DNA of 64,000 bases from Kushneria phyllosphaerae (GCF_900312995.1 NZ_ONZI01000002.1:434001-498000), one strand, 5' to 3'; counted from the first letter of the stretch, positions 16,969 through 25,897 are shown. Numbers and translations are program-made. The notes: generated by a model from the letters alone, not told the origin.

Positions 16969-18915
16969 TTACTTTTTGAGAGAGGGATCTCGAAGACCCT
17001 GGAACAGAGGCTGGGTTTCAAGCAGCGGGGTAATGCGTTCTGCACGCATGGAGCGAAAGTAATAAAACCCCTGCACCAGATCGACATTAAGCTCGTGAAC
17101 CAGTTCCAGCTGCTCACTGGTTTCCACGCCTTCTGCAATGACCTCAAGACCCAGACGATGACCGATAAAGACGATACCGGCCAGAATGGCCCGATCCTTC
17201 AGGCTCTCGGGAGAGTCCATGACAAAGGTGCGATCGATCTTGAGAGAAGTCACGGGGAATTGTTTCAGGTAGGCCAGCGAGGAGTAACCGGTACCGAAAT
17301 CGTCGATGGCGATTTTCATGCCACGATGATAAAGCGTTTGCAGATGGGCCTTGACCGTCTCGTCAGCCTGCACCAGGACGTTTTCAGTAATCTCGATACC
17401 CACATCGCGCATGGAAAGCTGATGGCGCTGCATGGTCCTTTCCAGCTCTTCAAGCATTGCGGTAGAGCGCAGGTGCTCTCCCGAAAGATTGATGTCCACA
17501 CGATAGCCATGAAGCCCCTGGGCTTTCCAGCAGGCCTGCTGACAGCACAGCGCCTCAATGGCCCAGCTTCCCAGTCGCCCCATCAGCCCAAACCGTTCAG
17601 CCAGTGGAATGAATTCTGACGGCGACACCATGCCACCCTCGGAGGGAAACCAGCGCAGCAGTGCTTCCATGCTTTCAATGCGCCCGCTGCGCGATATCTG
17701 CGGCTGAAAATGCAGCGCCAGCTCCTGTTGATCGATGGCATTTTCAAGACGTTTGAGCAATTCATGCTGGTAAATCAGATCGCGATGAAACTCGTGACTG
17801 AATATCTGAAAGCGGCTTTCACCGGGCATTCTGGCCCGATTTCGAGCCACATTGGCGGCATAAATCAGTGACTGGGCATCTTCACCATTGTCGGGGAAAA
17901 GACTGATGCCCTGACTGACTGTAATATGATGGGGCTTGCCATCCAGCATGAAGGGCAGCTCAAACATGCTGTCGACCCGGTCAATCAACTGCAGCGCGTG
18001 GCGCCTGGAATCAAGATGAGTACAGGCCATGACAAACTCATCATTACCAAATCGCGCCAGTAAATCAGAGGTATAACAGTGCTGGGAAAGTCGCTCGGCG
18101 ACCTGGGTCAGCAGGTGGTTTCCCTGCTCATACCCCAGCGAATCGTTGATTTCGGAAAAATGTTCGATATCGATGAAAAAGACCGCCAGCGGCGCCCTGT
18201 GACGATCCTCATCTTCAAGCAGCCGATTGAGCTCTGCGATGAAGGCCGCTCGATTAGGGAGCAGTGTCAGCGGGTCATAACGCCGGATGAACTCAAGGTC
18301 GCGATGGGCCTGCTTTTGTACCGAAAGATCAACGTCTACGCAGAACATCAACGGATTATCCGTATGCTGGCCCAGCATGACATGATGAGAAAACACCGCC
18401 ACACTGCGTCCTGACTTGTGTACCAGCTCCATTTCGCTGCCGGGTATTTCTACACCCTCATTGATCCAGGTCTGGTGCGCACGTACCACCGATTCGCGCA
18501 TCTCCTGCGGAATAATCAGCTCCTCAAACCGGCACCCCATCACCTCATCAGGCATATAGCCATAGAGCTGCGTGCTGGCAGCATTCCAGTAGATAACGCG
18601 CCGTTTACGGTCATAACCCTGCACGGCGACGCGCGGCAGACTTTCGAGCAGTGCCCGAAAGCGCTGCTCGCTTCGATCGTAGCGCAGACGCTCGTGGCTG
18701 CTGAGGCGATTTGCTGGATGATGAAGCTGCTGATAGAGCTGGCGATTACGCGAACGAGTGCGATGCCAGGCCAGCAGAACCGCAAGAAGGGCCAGTCCCA
18801 GAATCATGATCGCCAGATTACGCGCACCAATAAAAGGTGTGATCACCAGCGCTGCTACCAGGCCCACTATCCATAGAACCAGGCCATAGCGCGGGTCATT
18901 GTGCGAAATACGCAT
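16969..18915 (-). CDS. Membrane PAS-GGDEF(degenerate)-EAL c-di-GMP phosphodiesterase
   Basis: 648 residues. Two membrane helices (about 11-30 and 33-50) lead to a PAS domain (about 85-205), a GGDEF domain (about 213-375) and an EAL domain (about 385-640). The GGDEF signature is GNDEF at 290-294 and the product-binding RxxD site is lost, so cyclase activity is unlikely. The EAL domain keeps EAL (417-419), NLS, EITEN, IDDFGTGYSSL, KIDR, EGVE and QG, so c-di-GMP hydrolysis is expected. The degenerate GGDEF probably serves as a regulatory GTP sensor. It is monocistronic and divergent from the 2OG oxygenase gene. Confidence 0.88.
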   Translation of the reverse strand: MRISHNDPRYGLVLWIVGLVAALVITPFIGARNLAIMILGLALLAVLLAWHRTRSRNRQLYQQLHHPANRLSSHERLRYDRSEQRFRALLESLPRVAVQGYDRKRRVIYWNAASTQLYGYMPDEVMGCRFEELIIPQEMRESVVRAHQTWINEGVEIPGSEMELVHKSGRSVAVFSHHVMLGQHTDNPLMFCVDVDLSVQKQAHRDLEFIRRYDPLTLLPNRAAFIAELNRLLEDEDRHRAPLAVFFIDIEHFSEINDSLGYEQGNHLLTQVAERLSQHCYTSDLLARFGNDEFVMACTHLDSRRHALQLIDRVDSMFELPFMLDGKPHHITVSQGISLFPDNGEDAQSLIYAANVARNRARMPGESRFQIFSHEFHRDLIYQHELLKRLENAIDQQELALHFQPQISRSGRIESMEALLRWFPSEGGMVSPSEFIPLAERFGLMGRLGSWAIEALCCQQACWKAQGLHGYRVDINLSGEHLRSTAMLEELERTMQRHQLSMRDVGIEITENVLVQADETVKAHLQTLYHRGMKIAIDDFGTGYSSLAYLKQFPVTSLKIDRTFVMDSPESLKDRAILAGIVFIGHRLGLEVIAEGVETSEQLELVHELNVDLVQGFYYFRSMRAERITPLLETQPLFQGLRDPSLKK

Positions 18916-19115
18916 CTCCGATTAATCCTGATCTGACCCGGACAAGGGTCGGCTGGTCAAAAATACTGGCGTAGCTTGTCAGCATAACAGCTTACGTCAT
19001 GTCACAAGGAATAATTGAGGCGTGACCCGTACGCTGCTGTCGACTCGAATTTCCCTTCATACTCCGCACTCGATCATCAATCCACTTCTGAAAGCCCATA
19101 ACATTTGTCTGCGGG

Positions 19116-19135
19116 CTGTCTGCAAATGCAGACAG
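19116..19135. promoter_or_regulatory. 20-bp inverted repeat upstream of 2OG oxygenase
   Basis: CTGTCTGC-AAAT-GCAGACAG is a perfect 8-bp-arm palindrome about 33 nt before the start codon. A further TGTCTGC copy lies just upstream (about 19106). It could be an operator or a leader hairpin. Confidence 0.45.
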
Positions 19136-19167
19136 TCAGCGTGACTTATTATCCTTTCAGGAGAAAC

Positions 19168-19926
19168 ATGATGACCACCACCAACGCACAGTCCTTTTGG
19201 CAGCACAATGTACCCACAGCGCTTGCCGAACACGACTGGTGTTTTACCCATGTTCGCGATCATATTGATCTAAAGGCATGGCAGTCCTATACCCGCGACA
19301 TTCCCCGTGACCCTTACGTTGAACGCCGCTGGAAGCGTATGTCCTGGTTGGCACTTGATGAGCACGGCCATATGAAAAACCTGGGCGAATGCCCCATGGC
19401 ACAGGGGGGACAGTACAACGACGCTGAAAGCATGGCGGACAAGTTGCGCTGGTACCCGTCGCTGGAACAGGACTTTCTTGATCGTCCCGATGTCCGCGCC
19501 TTCGTAGAAGCCTGGGCCGGGCTCTGGGGACTGGGTGCCAACGAGCCCATCCTGATGCAGATCACCGGCGTCAGAGGCTCGGGGGAGCTTGACCCCCTGC
19601 AGGGACAGGGCATTCATGCCGATGGCTGTCGCTATCTGAGCATCATGGTACTGGACCGTCACAACGTCAGCGGGGCCGAAAGCGTTCTCTACGCAGATCG
19701 TGCAGGCCAGACGCTATTGGCCGATCAGGTCATGGAACCAGGCGATGTACTTCATTTGCGTGATGATCGCCTTTTCCACGGCGCAAAGGCGCTGCGTCAG
19801 GAAGACTCGGGGCAACCCTATGAGCGATTCATCATCATCATCAACTCAAGCTTCGTGGATGGTTTTCAAAACCGCATGCTGCGTCGCTATTTTCCCGAAG
19901 CCGTCATTCACGAACACATTGCCTGA
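19168..19926 (+). CDS. 2-oxoglutarate/Fe(II) dioxygenase, PF10014 type (IDO/BsmA-like)
   Basis: 252 residues. The family pattern is clear: GQGIHADGCRYLSIMVLDRHN supplies the HxD iron ligands, HLRDDRLFHGAKAL the distal His, and YERFIIIINSSF the 2OG-binding Arg. PF10014 members hydroxylate free amino acids (for example L-isoleucine 4-hydroxylase) or take part in biofilm and acid responses (BsmA). The substrate here is not identifiable. AGGAG lies 4 nt before the ATG at 19168 (ATGATG). It is monocistronic, preceded by a palindrome and followed by a strong hairpin shared with tag. Confidence 0.82.
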   Translation: MMTTTNAQSFWQHNVPTALAEHDWCFTHVRDHIDLKAWQSYTRDIPRDPYVERRWKRMSWLALDEHGHMKNLGECPMAQGGQYNDAESMADKLRWYPSLEQDFLDRPDVRAFVEAWAGLWGLGANEPILMQITGVRGSGELDPLQGQGIHADGCRYLSIMVLDRHNVSGAESVLYADRAGQTLLADQVMEPGDVLHLRDDRLFHGAKALRQEDSGQPYERFIIIINSSFVDGFQNRMLRRYFPEAVIHEHIA

Positions 19927-19980
19927 CCCTTCGGGCGCAATGATGTTTTTCATGACCATTTTACAACCCTAAAAGGAGCT

Positions 19981-20004
19981 GCCGGCCGACGCATGTCGGC
20001 CGGC
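19981..20004. terminator. Hairpin between 2OG oxygenase and tag
   Basis: Perfect 10-bp stem GCCGGCCGAC/GTCGGCCGGC with loop GCAT, between convergent genes. It is T-rich only on the minus-strand side. Confidence 0.6.
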
Positions 20005-20012
20005 ATCCGTCA

Positions 20013-20612
20013 TCATGGCCGACTTATAAGGGGCACCTGGCCCATTGCAGCCACGGTCTGGCGCCGATGACAGTCATGCGCATGATCGTTGACCATTCCC
20101 GTCGCCTGCATCCAGGCATATACAATGGTAGGCCCTGCAAACTTGAATCCCCTTGCCTTGAGCGCCTTCGAAAACGCGGCAGACAGCGGCGTTTGCGCCG
20201 GTACCGGGGGCGAGTTCTGAATTGGCCGATGCTCTACCATCGACCAGCAGAACGTCGCGAAATCCTCGCCCTGATCCTGCATATGCAAAAAGGCCCGGGC
20301 ATTGCCGATGGTCGCCTCAATCTTGGCCCGTGAACGAATGATGCCGGCATTACCCAGCAGCCTTTCAACATCACGCTCGGTAAAACAGGCCACACGTTCG
20401 GGATCAAATCCCTCGAAAGCCTCACGAAAGGCCTCGCGTTTGTTCAGCACGGTCAGCCATGACAGGCCTGCCTGAAAACCATCAAGCATCAACTTCTCCC
20501 ACAGCGCCCGACCCTCAGGTTCCGGTACGCCCCATTCATGATCGTGATAGTGCGCCAGCACAGGATTACCCTGAACCCACTGACAGCGTACTGGCAAGTG
20601 CCTGTCCAACAT
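20013..20612 (-). CDS. tag: DNA-3-methyladenine glycosylase I
   Basis: 199 residues, the size of E. coli Tag. It contains RCQWV (zinc Cys), HDHEWGVPEPEGRALWEKLMLDGFQAGLSW and, at the C-terminus, HAHDCHR, supplying the second His/Cys zinc pair. The helix-hairpin-helix GLSWLTVLNKREAF is present. The enzyme removes 3-methyladenine from alkylated DNA to start base excision repair. The start at 20612 follows GGAG. The 49 extra codons upstream have no similarity to Tag. It is divergent from the DUF421 gene. Confidence 0.93.
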   Translation of the reverse strand: MLDRHLPVRCQWVQGNPVLAHYHDHEWGVPEPEGRALWEKLMLDGFQAGLSWLTVLNKREAFREAFEGFDPERVACFTERDVERLLGNAGIIRSRAKIEATIGNARAFLHMQDQGEDFATFCWSMVEHRPIQNSPPVPAQTPLSAAFSKALKARGFKFAGPTIVYAWMQATGMVNDHAHDCHRRQTVAAMGQVPLISRP

Positions 20613-20741
20613 GAGACATCTCCGGTTTCGTGGCGGCAACACAACCTGTCGCACCTGTATTTTCCCGCAGCAACCTGACATCAGGGTTCCTCTACACCTA
20701 CCCTGAAGGTTCACTTTATATTCCTTCAAAAGGCAGCACTC

Positions 20742-21242
20742 ATGAACCCTGTCATGCATACCATTGTGGTGGGCATTTTAAGCTATCTGGTCCTGATTAT
20801 CGTTTTACGCCTCTCGGGAAAGCGCACCCTGTCAAAATGGAACGCGTTCGATTTTGTCACCACCATCGCGCTGGGTTCCATTCTGGCCACGGCACTGACC
20901 TCAACACAGGTTTCCCTTGCCCAGAGCGTGACCGCTTTCATTGTGATCGTCATGCTGCAGTTTGTGATTACGTTCACTTCGGTGCGCTCGCGCGGCGTGC
21001 TCAAGTTGATCAAGTCTCAGCCTACTCTGCTGCTGTTCAAGGGCCAGTACCGTCTGGAGGCCATGCAGCGTGAGCGTGTGGCAAAGGCCGAAATTCTGGC
21101 GGCCATTCGTGAAAAGGGCATGGCTGATGTCGAGCAGGTACACGCTGTCGTTCTGGAAACCGATGGTGCCTTCAGTGTGATCGGCACTGCAGGGGATCAG
21201 GACTCGGCCCTGGAAGGCGTCGAAGGCGTGTCGAACCGATAA
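20742..21242 (+). CDS. DUF421/YetF-family membrane protein
   Basis: 166 residues. Three N-terminal membrane helices (VVGILSYLVLIIVLRL, DFVTTIALGSILATAL, TAFIVIVMLQFVITF) are followed by the cytosolic DUF421 domain (about 80-150). Family landmarks GKRTLSKWNAFDFV, LKSQPTLLLFKGQY-like and AAIREKGMADVEQVHAVVLETDG are present. YetF/YrbG homologues are linked to spore and lipid traits in Bacillus but lack an assigned biochemical role. No partner gene is visible. A weak hairpin (GGCCCC/GGGGCC) lies just after the stop. Confidence 0.82.
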   Translation: MNPVMHTIVVGILSYLVLIIVLRLSGKRTLSKWNAFDFVTTIALGSILATALTSTQVSLAQSVTAFIVIVMLQFVITFTSVRSRGVLKLIKSQPTLLLFKGQYRLEAMQRERVAKAEILAAIREKGMADVEQVHAVVLETDGAFSVIGTAGDQDSALEGVEGVSNR

Positions 21243-21354
21243 CAACAAAATGGCCCCGGTTAAGGGGCCTGATCATGTCATGACACACGATCAACACAGG
21301 CCATCATAACGTCGCCATTTCCGGCCACGCCCATGACCCTGTCGATATCTGCCC

Positions 21355-21966
21355 ATGAAAACCCATCGCTTTTTTGCCGCCACTCTGCTGACCTGCGGCC
21401 TTGCCCTGTCCTTCGCCACACAGGCGCACGCCTTTACCTGGTGGGACGACAGCAGCGAGATGGCCATCACTCAATCGAAAGCCGAACTGGTACAGCAAGT
21501 ACGCCAATATCAGGGGCTCAAGCAGCTTCAGTACGTCAATCGAGTGATCAACAATGCAGCGCGTCAGCAGGAGGAAGACACTGATATCTGGAAAGGATTC
21601 GACCGTTTGACTCGTGAGGGCTACGGCGATTGTGAAGACTTTGCCATCGCCAAATACCAGATCCTGCGAGACGCCGGCATGACCGCAGACAGGCTCGACT
21701 TTCTTGCTGCCAGAGATACGCTGACCCCTACCTATCACGCCGTTTTACGCTATCAACTGGATGATGGCAGTTATCTGATTCTGGATAACCTGACCACGCT
21801 GATATTGCCGCAGGCGCAGCGTACTGACCTTACGCCCATCGTGGCCTTTGATGACACGCAAAGCGCGCTCTGGCAAAAGGGCCACTTTGTGCCGGTAGCC
21901 CCCTCTAACGTCAGGCTGGGCGGCAAGACATTGAGCGAGCGCATGGCCAACCTGATGCGTTACTGA
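21355..21966 (+). CDS. LapG-like periplasmic transglutaminase-type cysteine protease
   Basis: 203 residues with a signal peptide (about 1-26, AHAFTWW). The BTLCP/LapG fold is recognised by YVNRVINNAARQQ, WKGFDRLTREGYGDCEDFAIAKYQILRDAG (catalytic Cys), PTYHAVL (His) and ILDNLTTLI (Asp). LapG cleaves the N-terminus of a giant LapA-type adhesin to release biofilm and is restrained by the inner-membrane c-di-GMP receptor LapD. Neither lapD nor a large adhesin is in the window, though an EAL phosphodiesterase lies 2.4 kb away. The start at 21355 has no strong ribosome site. It is monocistronic. Confidence 0.78.
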   Translation: MKTHRFFAATLLTCGLALSFATQAHAFTWWDDSSEMAITQSKAELVQQVRQYQGLKQLQYVNRVINNAARQQEEDTDIWKGFDRLTREGYGDCEDFAIAKYQILRDAGMTADRLDFLAARDTLTPTYHAVLRYQLDDGSYLILDNLTTLILPQAQRTDLTPIVAFDDTQSALWQKGHFVPVAPSNVRLGGKTLSERMANLMRY

Positions 21967-21979
21967 GTATCAATGGCCT

Positions 21980-22579
21980 TCAGGCCACCAGCGCCTTTGT
22001 CAGATAGGCTCGAAGTGGCGCATTTTTGAACTGGCACTTTAAATACCACAGCTGTCTGGCGGTCATGCTTTTTGGCCGGGTCATATAGAGCACTTCCGCC
22101 ATGGTAGGCACGAACGGCTTTAACAGCAGGGCCATACCCGCTTCTTCGGGAGTGCGATTACCCTTGAGGCTGTTACAGCGCTGGCAACAGGCGACGGCAT
22201 TGAGCATCGAGAGCCGGCCACCGCGCGAGCGTGGCAGGATATGATCGATCGTCAGCGCCTGACGCGTCACCGTGACTCCACAGTAGGCGCAGCACAGTCC
22301 TTCACGGTACTTGCACAGCACCCGATTGAAGCCGGTATGCTCAAATGCCAGCATGGCATTGACGGGCGGCGACACCCCGATCACTTCGGGAATATCAATA
22401 AAGGACTGCTGGCCTGTCAACGAGCTGGTGCCACCATGGAGTCGATAGGCGGCCTCGCCATCGGCCCACACCACTCCCCCTTCAAAAGCCCGCGACATCA
22501 ACACCGCAGCCTCTTCAAGCGTCAACCAGTCGATCGGAATGCCGGAGGCATGAAGACGTAACACCATGGGTTGGCGCAT
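21980..22579 (-). CDS. HNH endonuclease domain protein
   Basis: 199 residues. A central HNH/treble-clef nuclease is clear: CKYREGLCCAYCG (zinc knuckle), LTIDHILPRSRGG (the HNH histidine) and CCQRCNSLKGNRTPEEAGM. The N-terminal 90 residues (IPIDWLTLEEAAVLMSRAFEGGVVWADGEAAYRLHGG) resemble the conserved extension of a proteobacterial HNH family often annotated as restriction-like but encoded as a core gene without methylase. No methyltransferase is nearby. Start ATG at 22579 after GGGGAG (9 nt). The biological role is unknown. Confidence 0.8.
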   Translation of the reverse strand: MRQPMVLRLHASGIPIDWLTLEEAAVLMSRAFEGGVVWADGEAAYRLHGGTSSLTGQQSFIDIPEVIGVSPPVNAMLAFEHTGFNRVLCKYREGLCCAYCGVTVTRQALTIDHILPRSRGGRLSMLNAVACCQRCNSLKGNRTPEEAGMALLLKPFVPTMAEVLYMTRPKSMTARQLWYLKCQFKNAPLRAYLTKALVA

Positions 22580-22712
22580 AACACGAAACTCCCCACGAGT
22601 CGAGACGATACCCACGATCCTACACCACTATGTCATTACCGTGACAATCCCTTCATAAGTCTCTATCAACCCGACGGTGACTTCCTGCTGGCAAATACCT
22701 TGGCATGTCTCA

Positions 22713-22758
22713 TTGACAGCACATCGTTGCATATATAAAACGTTCTATATATGAAACG
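22713..22758 (+). promoter_or_regulatory. Promoter with two overlapping 18-bp operators for XRE-azlCD operon
   Basis: TTGACA (22713) and TATAAA (22734) form a promoter with a short 15-nt spacer. Two imperfect palindromes of the form CGTT-N10-AACG lie at 22725-22742 and 22741-22758, with ATATAT centres. They abut by sharing CG and repeat every 16 bp. They cover the -10 and transcription start, which is what autorepression by the adjacent XRE regulator would need. Confidence 0.6.
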
Positions 22759-22790
22759 ATTTCTTTGCGCACAATGGAACGATAGCTCTC

Positions 22791-23318
22791 ATGGATGATG
22801 ATGCCCTGCAACGACTGGGACGACGCATTACAGCGTTGCGCCAGCACAAACCGTGGTCCCTGTCCTTTCTGGCCGACAAGGCCGGCATTGCCAAATCGAG
22901 CCTGTCACGCCTTGAGCAGGGCAAGGGCAATCCGACACTCGACACCCTGTGGCGCCTGGCCCTGCAGCTGGATATCCCTTTCAGCGCCCTGATCGCTACT
23001 GCCCAGAGCAGTATCAGCGATGAGGATGTCTTGGTGTCCCTGCTTGATCGCCATCAAGGCGTTCTACCCGTCGACATCTACCTGATGACGCTGGCCCCTG
23101 AAGCCGTGCGTTACGCCGTCGCTCATGCGGCAGGAACACGCGAAACCCTTCAGGTCATCGCTGGCCGACTGCAGGCCGGCCCTGACCAGGCACTCGCCAT
23201 GCTGGAAGCCGAAGGGATACATCAGTTTGAAGCGGATCAGACCCATACCTACCGAGCGGGCCCTCAGGGCGCCACGGTGCTCGTCACCATCTTTTATCCG
23301 CAGGGAGATGGAGCATGA
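22791..23318 (+). CDS. XRE-family regulator with C-terminal cupin domain
   Basis: 175 residues. An XRE HTH (about 8-62; LSFLADKAGIAKSSLSRLEQGKGNPTLDTLWRLA) is followed by a cupin-like sensor (about 90-172). Regulators of this type control adjacent small-molecule transporters, often amino acids. The stop overlaps the azlC start (ATGA), so regulator and transporter are one operon. Tandem palindromes over its own promoter point to autoregulation. The effector is unknown; a branched-chain amino acid is plausible from the neighbours. Confidence 0.82.
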   Translation: MDDDALQRLGRRITALRQHKPWSLSFLADKAGIAKSSLSRLEQGKGNPTLDTLWRLALQLDIPFSALIATAQSSISDEDVLVSLLDRHQGVLPVDIYLMTLAPEAVRYAVAHAAGTRETLQVIAGRLQAGPDQALAMLEAEGIHQFEADQTHTYRAGPQGATVLVTIFYPQGDGA

Positions 23319-24016
23319 ATGTGAAAGCGTGGCGAATGGGGGCCTGCGAAGCCCTGCCGCTGCTCAGTGGCTATCTGCCGGTGGCGCTTTCCTTTGGCCT
23401 GATCGCAGGCCAGGCCGGCTTCAGCCCACTGGAGGCAACGGCGCTATCGCTTTTCATTTACGCCGGCGCCTCGCAGTTTCTGTTCGTGGGCATGATTGCC
23501 GGGGGCGCACCGCTATGGCTGACAGTGGTCATGACGCTTTTGATCAATGCACGTCACCTGGTCTATTCCATCACGCTGGCACCCTGGATATCACAGAACC
23601 GTCGATGGCCATGGCTGATGCATGGCCTGACAGACCAGGTGTTTGCGCTGGCAAATTATCGGCTGCCACTGCTGAGTGAGCATGATCGCATAAGCTGGTT
23701 TTCCAGTACGGCCATTGTGGCCTGGGCAGGCTGGGGGGGCGGGACGCTCATGGGTAGCCTTGCCGGTGAGCAGTTGATTCAACGGTGGCCGCTATTGGCA
23801 AACGCCATGACCTTCGCACTGCCGGCACTTTTTTGGGTACTGCTGGCGCCACGCTTTACCTCAATACGCTGGTTTATCGCGCTGCTGGCCAGCGTTCTTT
23901 CTGCCTTGATGCTGAGCCTTCATGACATGACCAATATCGCCATCCCGCTGGCGGCAGCGCTCGGTGCACTGTGTTTTTATCTATTGCCGGCAAGTACTGC
24001 GAGGACACGCTCATGA
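23315..24016 (+). CDS. azlC: AzlC-family branched-chain amino-acid exporter large subunit
   Basis: 233 residues, seven or so membrane helices. AzlC landmarks are LPLLSGYLPVALSFGLIAGQAGF, LFIYAGASQFLFVGMI and LLINARHLVYSITLAPW. Together with the small AzlD subunit it exports valine, isoleucine or methionine-type amino acids (as in YgaZ/YgaH or BrnF/BrnE). Start and stop overlap both neighbours by 4 nt (ATGA), so translation is coupled along XRE-AzlC-AzlD. Confidence 0.9.
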   Translation: MNVKAWRMGACEALPLLSGYLPVALSFGLIAGQAGFSPLEATALSLFIYAGASQFLFVGMIAGGAPLWLTVVMTLLINARHLVYSITLAPWISQNRRWPWLMHGLTDQVFALANYRLPLLSEHDRISWFSSTAIVAWAGWGGGTLMGSLAGEQLIQRWPLLANAMTFALPALFWVLLAPRFTSIRWFIALLASVLSALMLSLHDMTNIAIPLAAALGALCFYLLPASTARTRS

Positions 24017-24351
24017 ACGGTGCCATCTGGTGGGCCGCTGCGGCGACGGCCGTAGGGACATTTCTGATTCGAATGCTGCCACTATATGTTATGCAGCGAT
24101 GTATGAGCCGCGTATCCGATATCGAAAGGGAGAGGCAGCTTCCAGAGTGGCCGGGGGTGCTGGCACCGCTGATGATCGCAGCGCTTCTGGGGCTATCGCT
24201 GCCCCCTCATCCGAGCAGTGCTCTGGGCTGGAGCAGTATGGTCGTCGGGAGTCTTGCCACACTGTGCCTTTGGTACAAAACGCGAACGCTCGGACTGCCA
24301 GTGGCGGCCGGGGTGGCCGCCTATACTCTGATGCTTTTTATCGGGTCATGA
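24013..24351 (+). CDS. azlD: AzlD-family exporter small subunit
   Basis: 112 residues with three to four membrane helices; AVGTFLIRMLPLYVM and VLAPLMIAALLGL fit the AzlD/YgaH family. It pairs with AzlC to form the active exporter. The start at 24013 overlaps the azlC stop by 4 nt. A longer reading from 23971 has no ribosome site. The stop lies inside a 10-bp inverted repeat that also ends sdaA on the other strand. Confidence 0.87.
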   Translation: MNGAIWWAAAATAVGTFLIRMLPLYVMQRCMSRVSDIERERQLPEWPGVLAPLMIAALLGLSLPPHPSSALGWSSMVVGSLATLCLWYKTRTLGLPVAAGVAAYTLMLFIGS

Positions 24352-24370
24352 GGGGATACGCATGACCCGA
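24341..24370. terminator. Hairpin shared by azlD and sdaA
   Basis: TCGGGTCATG (24341-24350) pairs with CATGACCCGA (24361-24370) over a 10-nt loop. T5 precedes it, which serves as the U-tract for the minus-strand sdaA transcript. Confidence 0.65.
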
Positions 24371-24377
24371 TCAGGGC

Positions 24378-25766
24378 TCAACACTCGATGGCATTGACAG
24401 CCAGACCGTAGTTAACGGCCAGTCCGCCCAGCGAGGTTTCCTTGTATTTGCTCTGCATGTCCCGACCCGTATCGCGCATGGTGCGAATGGCGTGATCCAG
24501 CGAAATAAAGTGAGTGCCATCGCCGTTGAGGGCAAACTGCGCGGCATTGATGGCCTTGACCGACGCGATGGCATTACGCTCGATGCACGGCACCTGAACC
24601 AGGCCACCGACCGGATCACAGGTCAGCCCCAGGTTATGCTCAAGTCCGATCTCGGCGGCATTTTCCACCTGCTCGGGCGTGCCCCCCATGACCTGGCAAA
24701 GACCGGCCGCGGCCATGGCACAGGCCGAACCCACTTCCCCCTGGCACCCGACTTCAGCGCCGGAGATCGAGGCGTTTTTCTTGCACAGGATGCCAATGGC
24801 ACCGGCTGTCAGCAGGAAGTCGACAACACCGCGCTCACAGGCCGTTTCCTCGAACTTCATCCAGTAGCCCAGCACGGCCGGAATAATACCGGCGGCGCCG
24901 TTGGTCGGTGCGGTCACCATGCGTCCGCCAGCGGCATTTTCTTCATTGACCGCCAGAGCAAACAGGTTGACCCAGTCCATCGCTGAAAAGGTAGTGGCGA
25001 TCAGATTCTTCTCGGCACGTTCAAGACGCACCAGCAGCGAGGCAGCGCGACGCTTCACGTTCAGCCCGCCCGGCAGGACGCCGGTTTGCTCAAGGCCCTT
25101 GGCGATACAGGCCTGCATCGCCTGCCAAATACCAAAGAGCTCCTGACGCACTTCTTCTTCACTGCGCCAGACCAGTTCGTTAGCCATCATGACCTGAGCG
25201 ATGCTCATGTTCTCGCGCTTGCAGATCTCGAGCAGCGCATCGGCACTGTCAAAATCGTACGGCAAGGTGACGCCGGCTTCGGCATCAGCGTTCTCTTCGT
25301 CGGCACCATTGATCACAAAACCGCCGCCGACCGAATACCAGGTCTGGGTAATGTTGCTGCCATCCCTGAGCGTGGCCACCAGCGTCATGGCGTTGGGGTG
25401 GCGCGGCAGTGGCTCGTTGGACCAGTAGAAATCACGCTCCCACAGAAAGGGGACGCTGACCCGTCCGCCCAGGCGCAGCACTTGTGACTCCAGCAGCTCA
25501 TCGATGGCAGGCGCGATAATGTCAGGGTCGATCGATGCCGGCAGCTCGCCCATCAATCCCATGATAACAGCGCGGTCGGTGCCATGCCCGACACCGGTAG
25601 CCGACAGCGATCCATGAAGATGAATCTCGACACCGGTCACCCGCGAGGTCGCCTGCCGTTCATCCAGCGCATCCAGAAATAATTTGGCCGCACGCATGGG
25701 GCCGACCGTGTGCGAACTGGATGGACCAATGCCGATATTGAACAATTCGAAGACGCTGATAGGCAT
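24378..25766 (-). CDS. sdaA: L-serine ammonia-lyase (Fe-S serine dehydratase)
   Basis: 462 residues, the fused single-chain form. N-terminal [23 protein letters not shown] and the C-terminal iron-sulphur region with cysteines in [22 protein letters not shown] are diagnostic. [21 protein letters not shown] completes the cluster-binding set. It deaminates L-serine to pyruvate through a [4Fe-4S] Lewis acid, without PLP. It is divergent from a LysR-type gene with a palindrome in the gap, suggesting local control. Length is normal for SdaA (454 in E. coli). Confidence 0.95.
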   Translation of the reverse strand: MPISVFELFNIGIGPSSSHTVGPMRAAKLFLDALDERQATSRVTGVEIHLHGSLSATGVGHGTDRAVIMGLMGELPASIDPDIIAPAIDELLESQVLRLGGRVSVPFLWERDFYWSNEPLPRHPNAMTLVATLRDGSNITQTWYSVGGGFVINGADEENADAEAGVTLPYDFDSADALLEICKRENMSIAQVMMANELVWRSEEEVRQELFGIWQAMQACIAKGLEQTGVLPGGLNVKRRAASLLVRLERAEKNLIATTFSAMDWVNLFALAVNEENAAGGRMVTAPTNGAAGIIPAVLGYWMKFEETACERGVVDFLLTAGAIGILCKKNASISGAEVGCQGEVGSACAMAAAGLCQVMGGTPEQVENAAEIGLEHNLGLTCDPVGGLVQVPCIERNAIASVKAINAAQFALNGDGTHFISLDHAIRTMRDTGRDMQSKYKETSLGGLAVNYGLAVNAIEC

Positions 25767-25878
25767 GCTGTCACCCCATAATCGGTGTAAGGAGCGCTAA
25801 ACCGTCATTGGATTTATGCGCGATGGGGCCAGCATGTATTGCCTTGAGGCGCCTTTCAAAGCATAAATAGGCGACCAG

Positions 25879-25897
25879 GGTTTAGTTTTACTAAACC
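25879..25897. promoter_or_regulatory. Palindrome between sdaA and LysR gene
   Basis: GGTTTAGT and ACTAAACC form perfect 8-bp arms around TTT at 25879-25897. It is about 50 nt ahead of the LysR start and about 115 nt ahead of sdaA. A site of this form (T-rich arms with central T/A) suits a LysR-type regulator that controls both genes. Confidence 0.6.
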
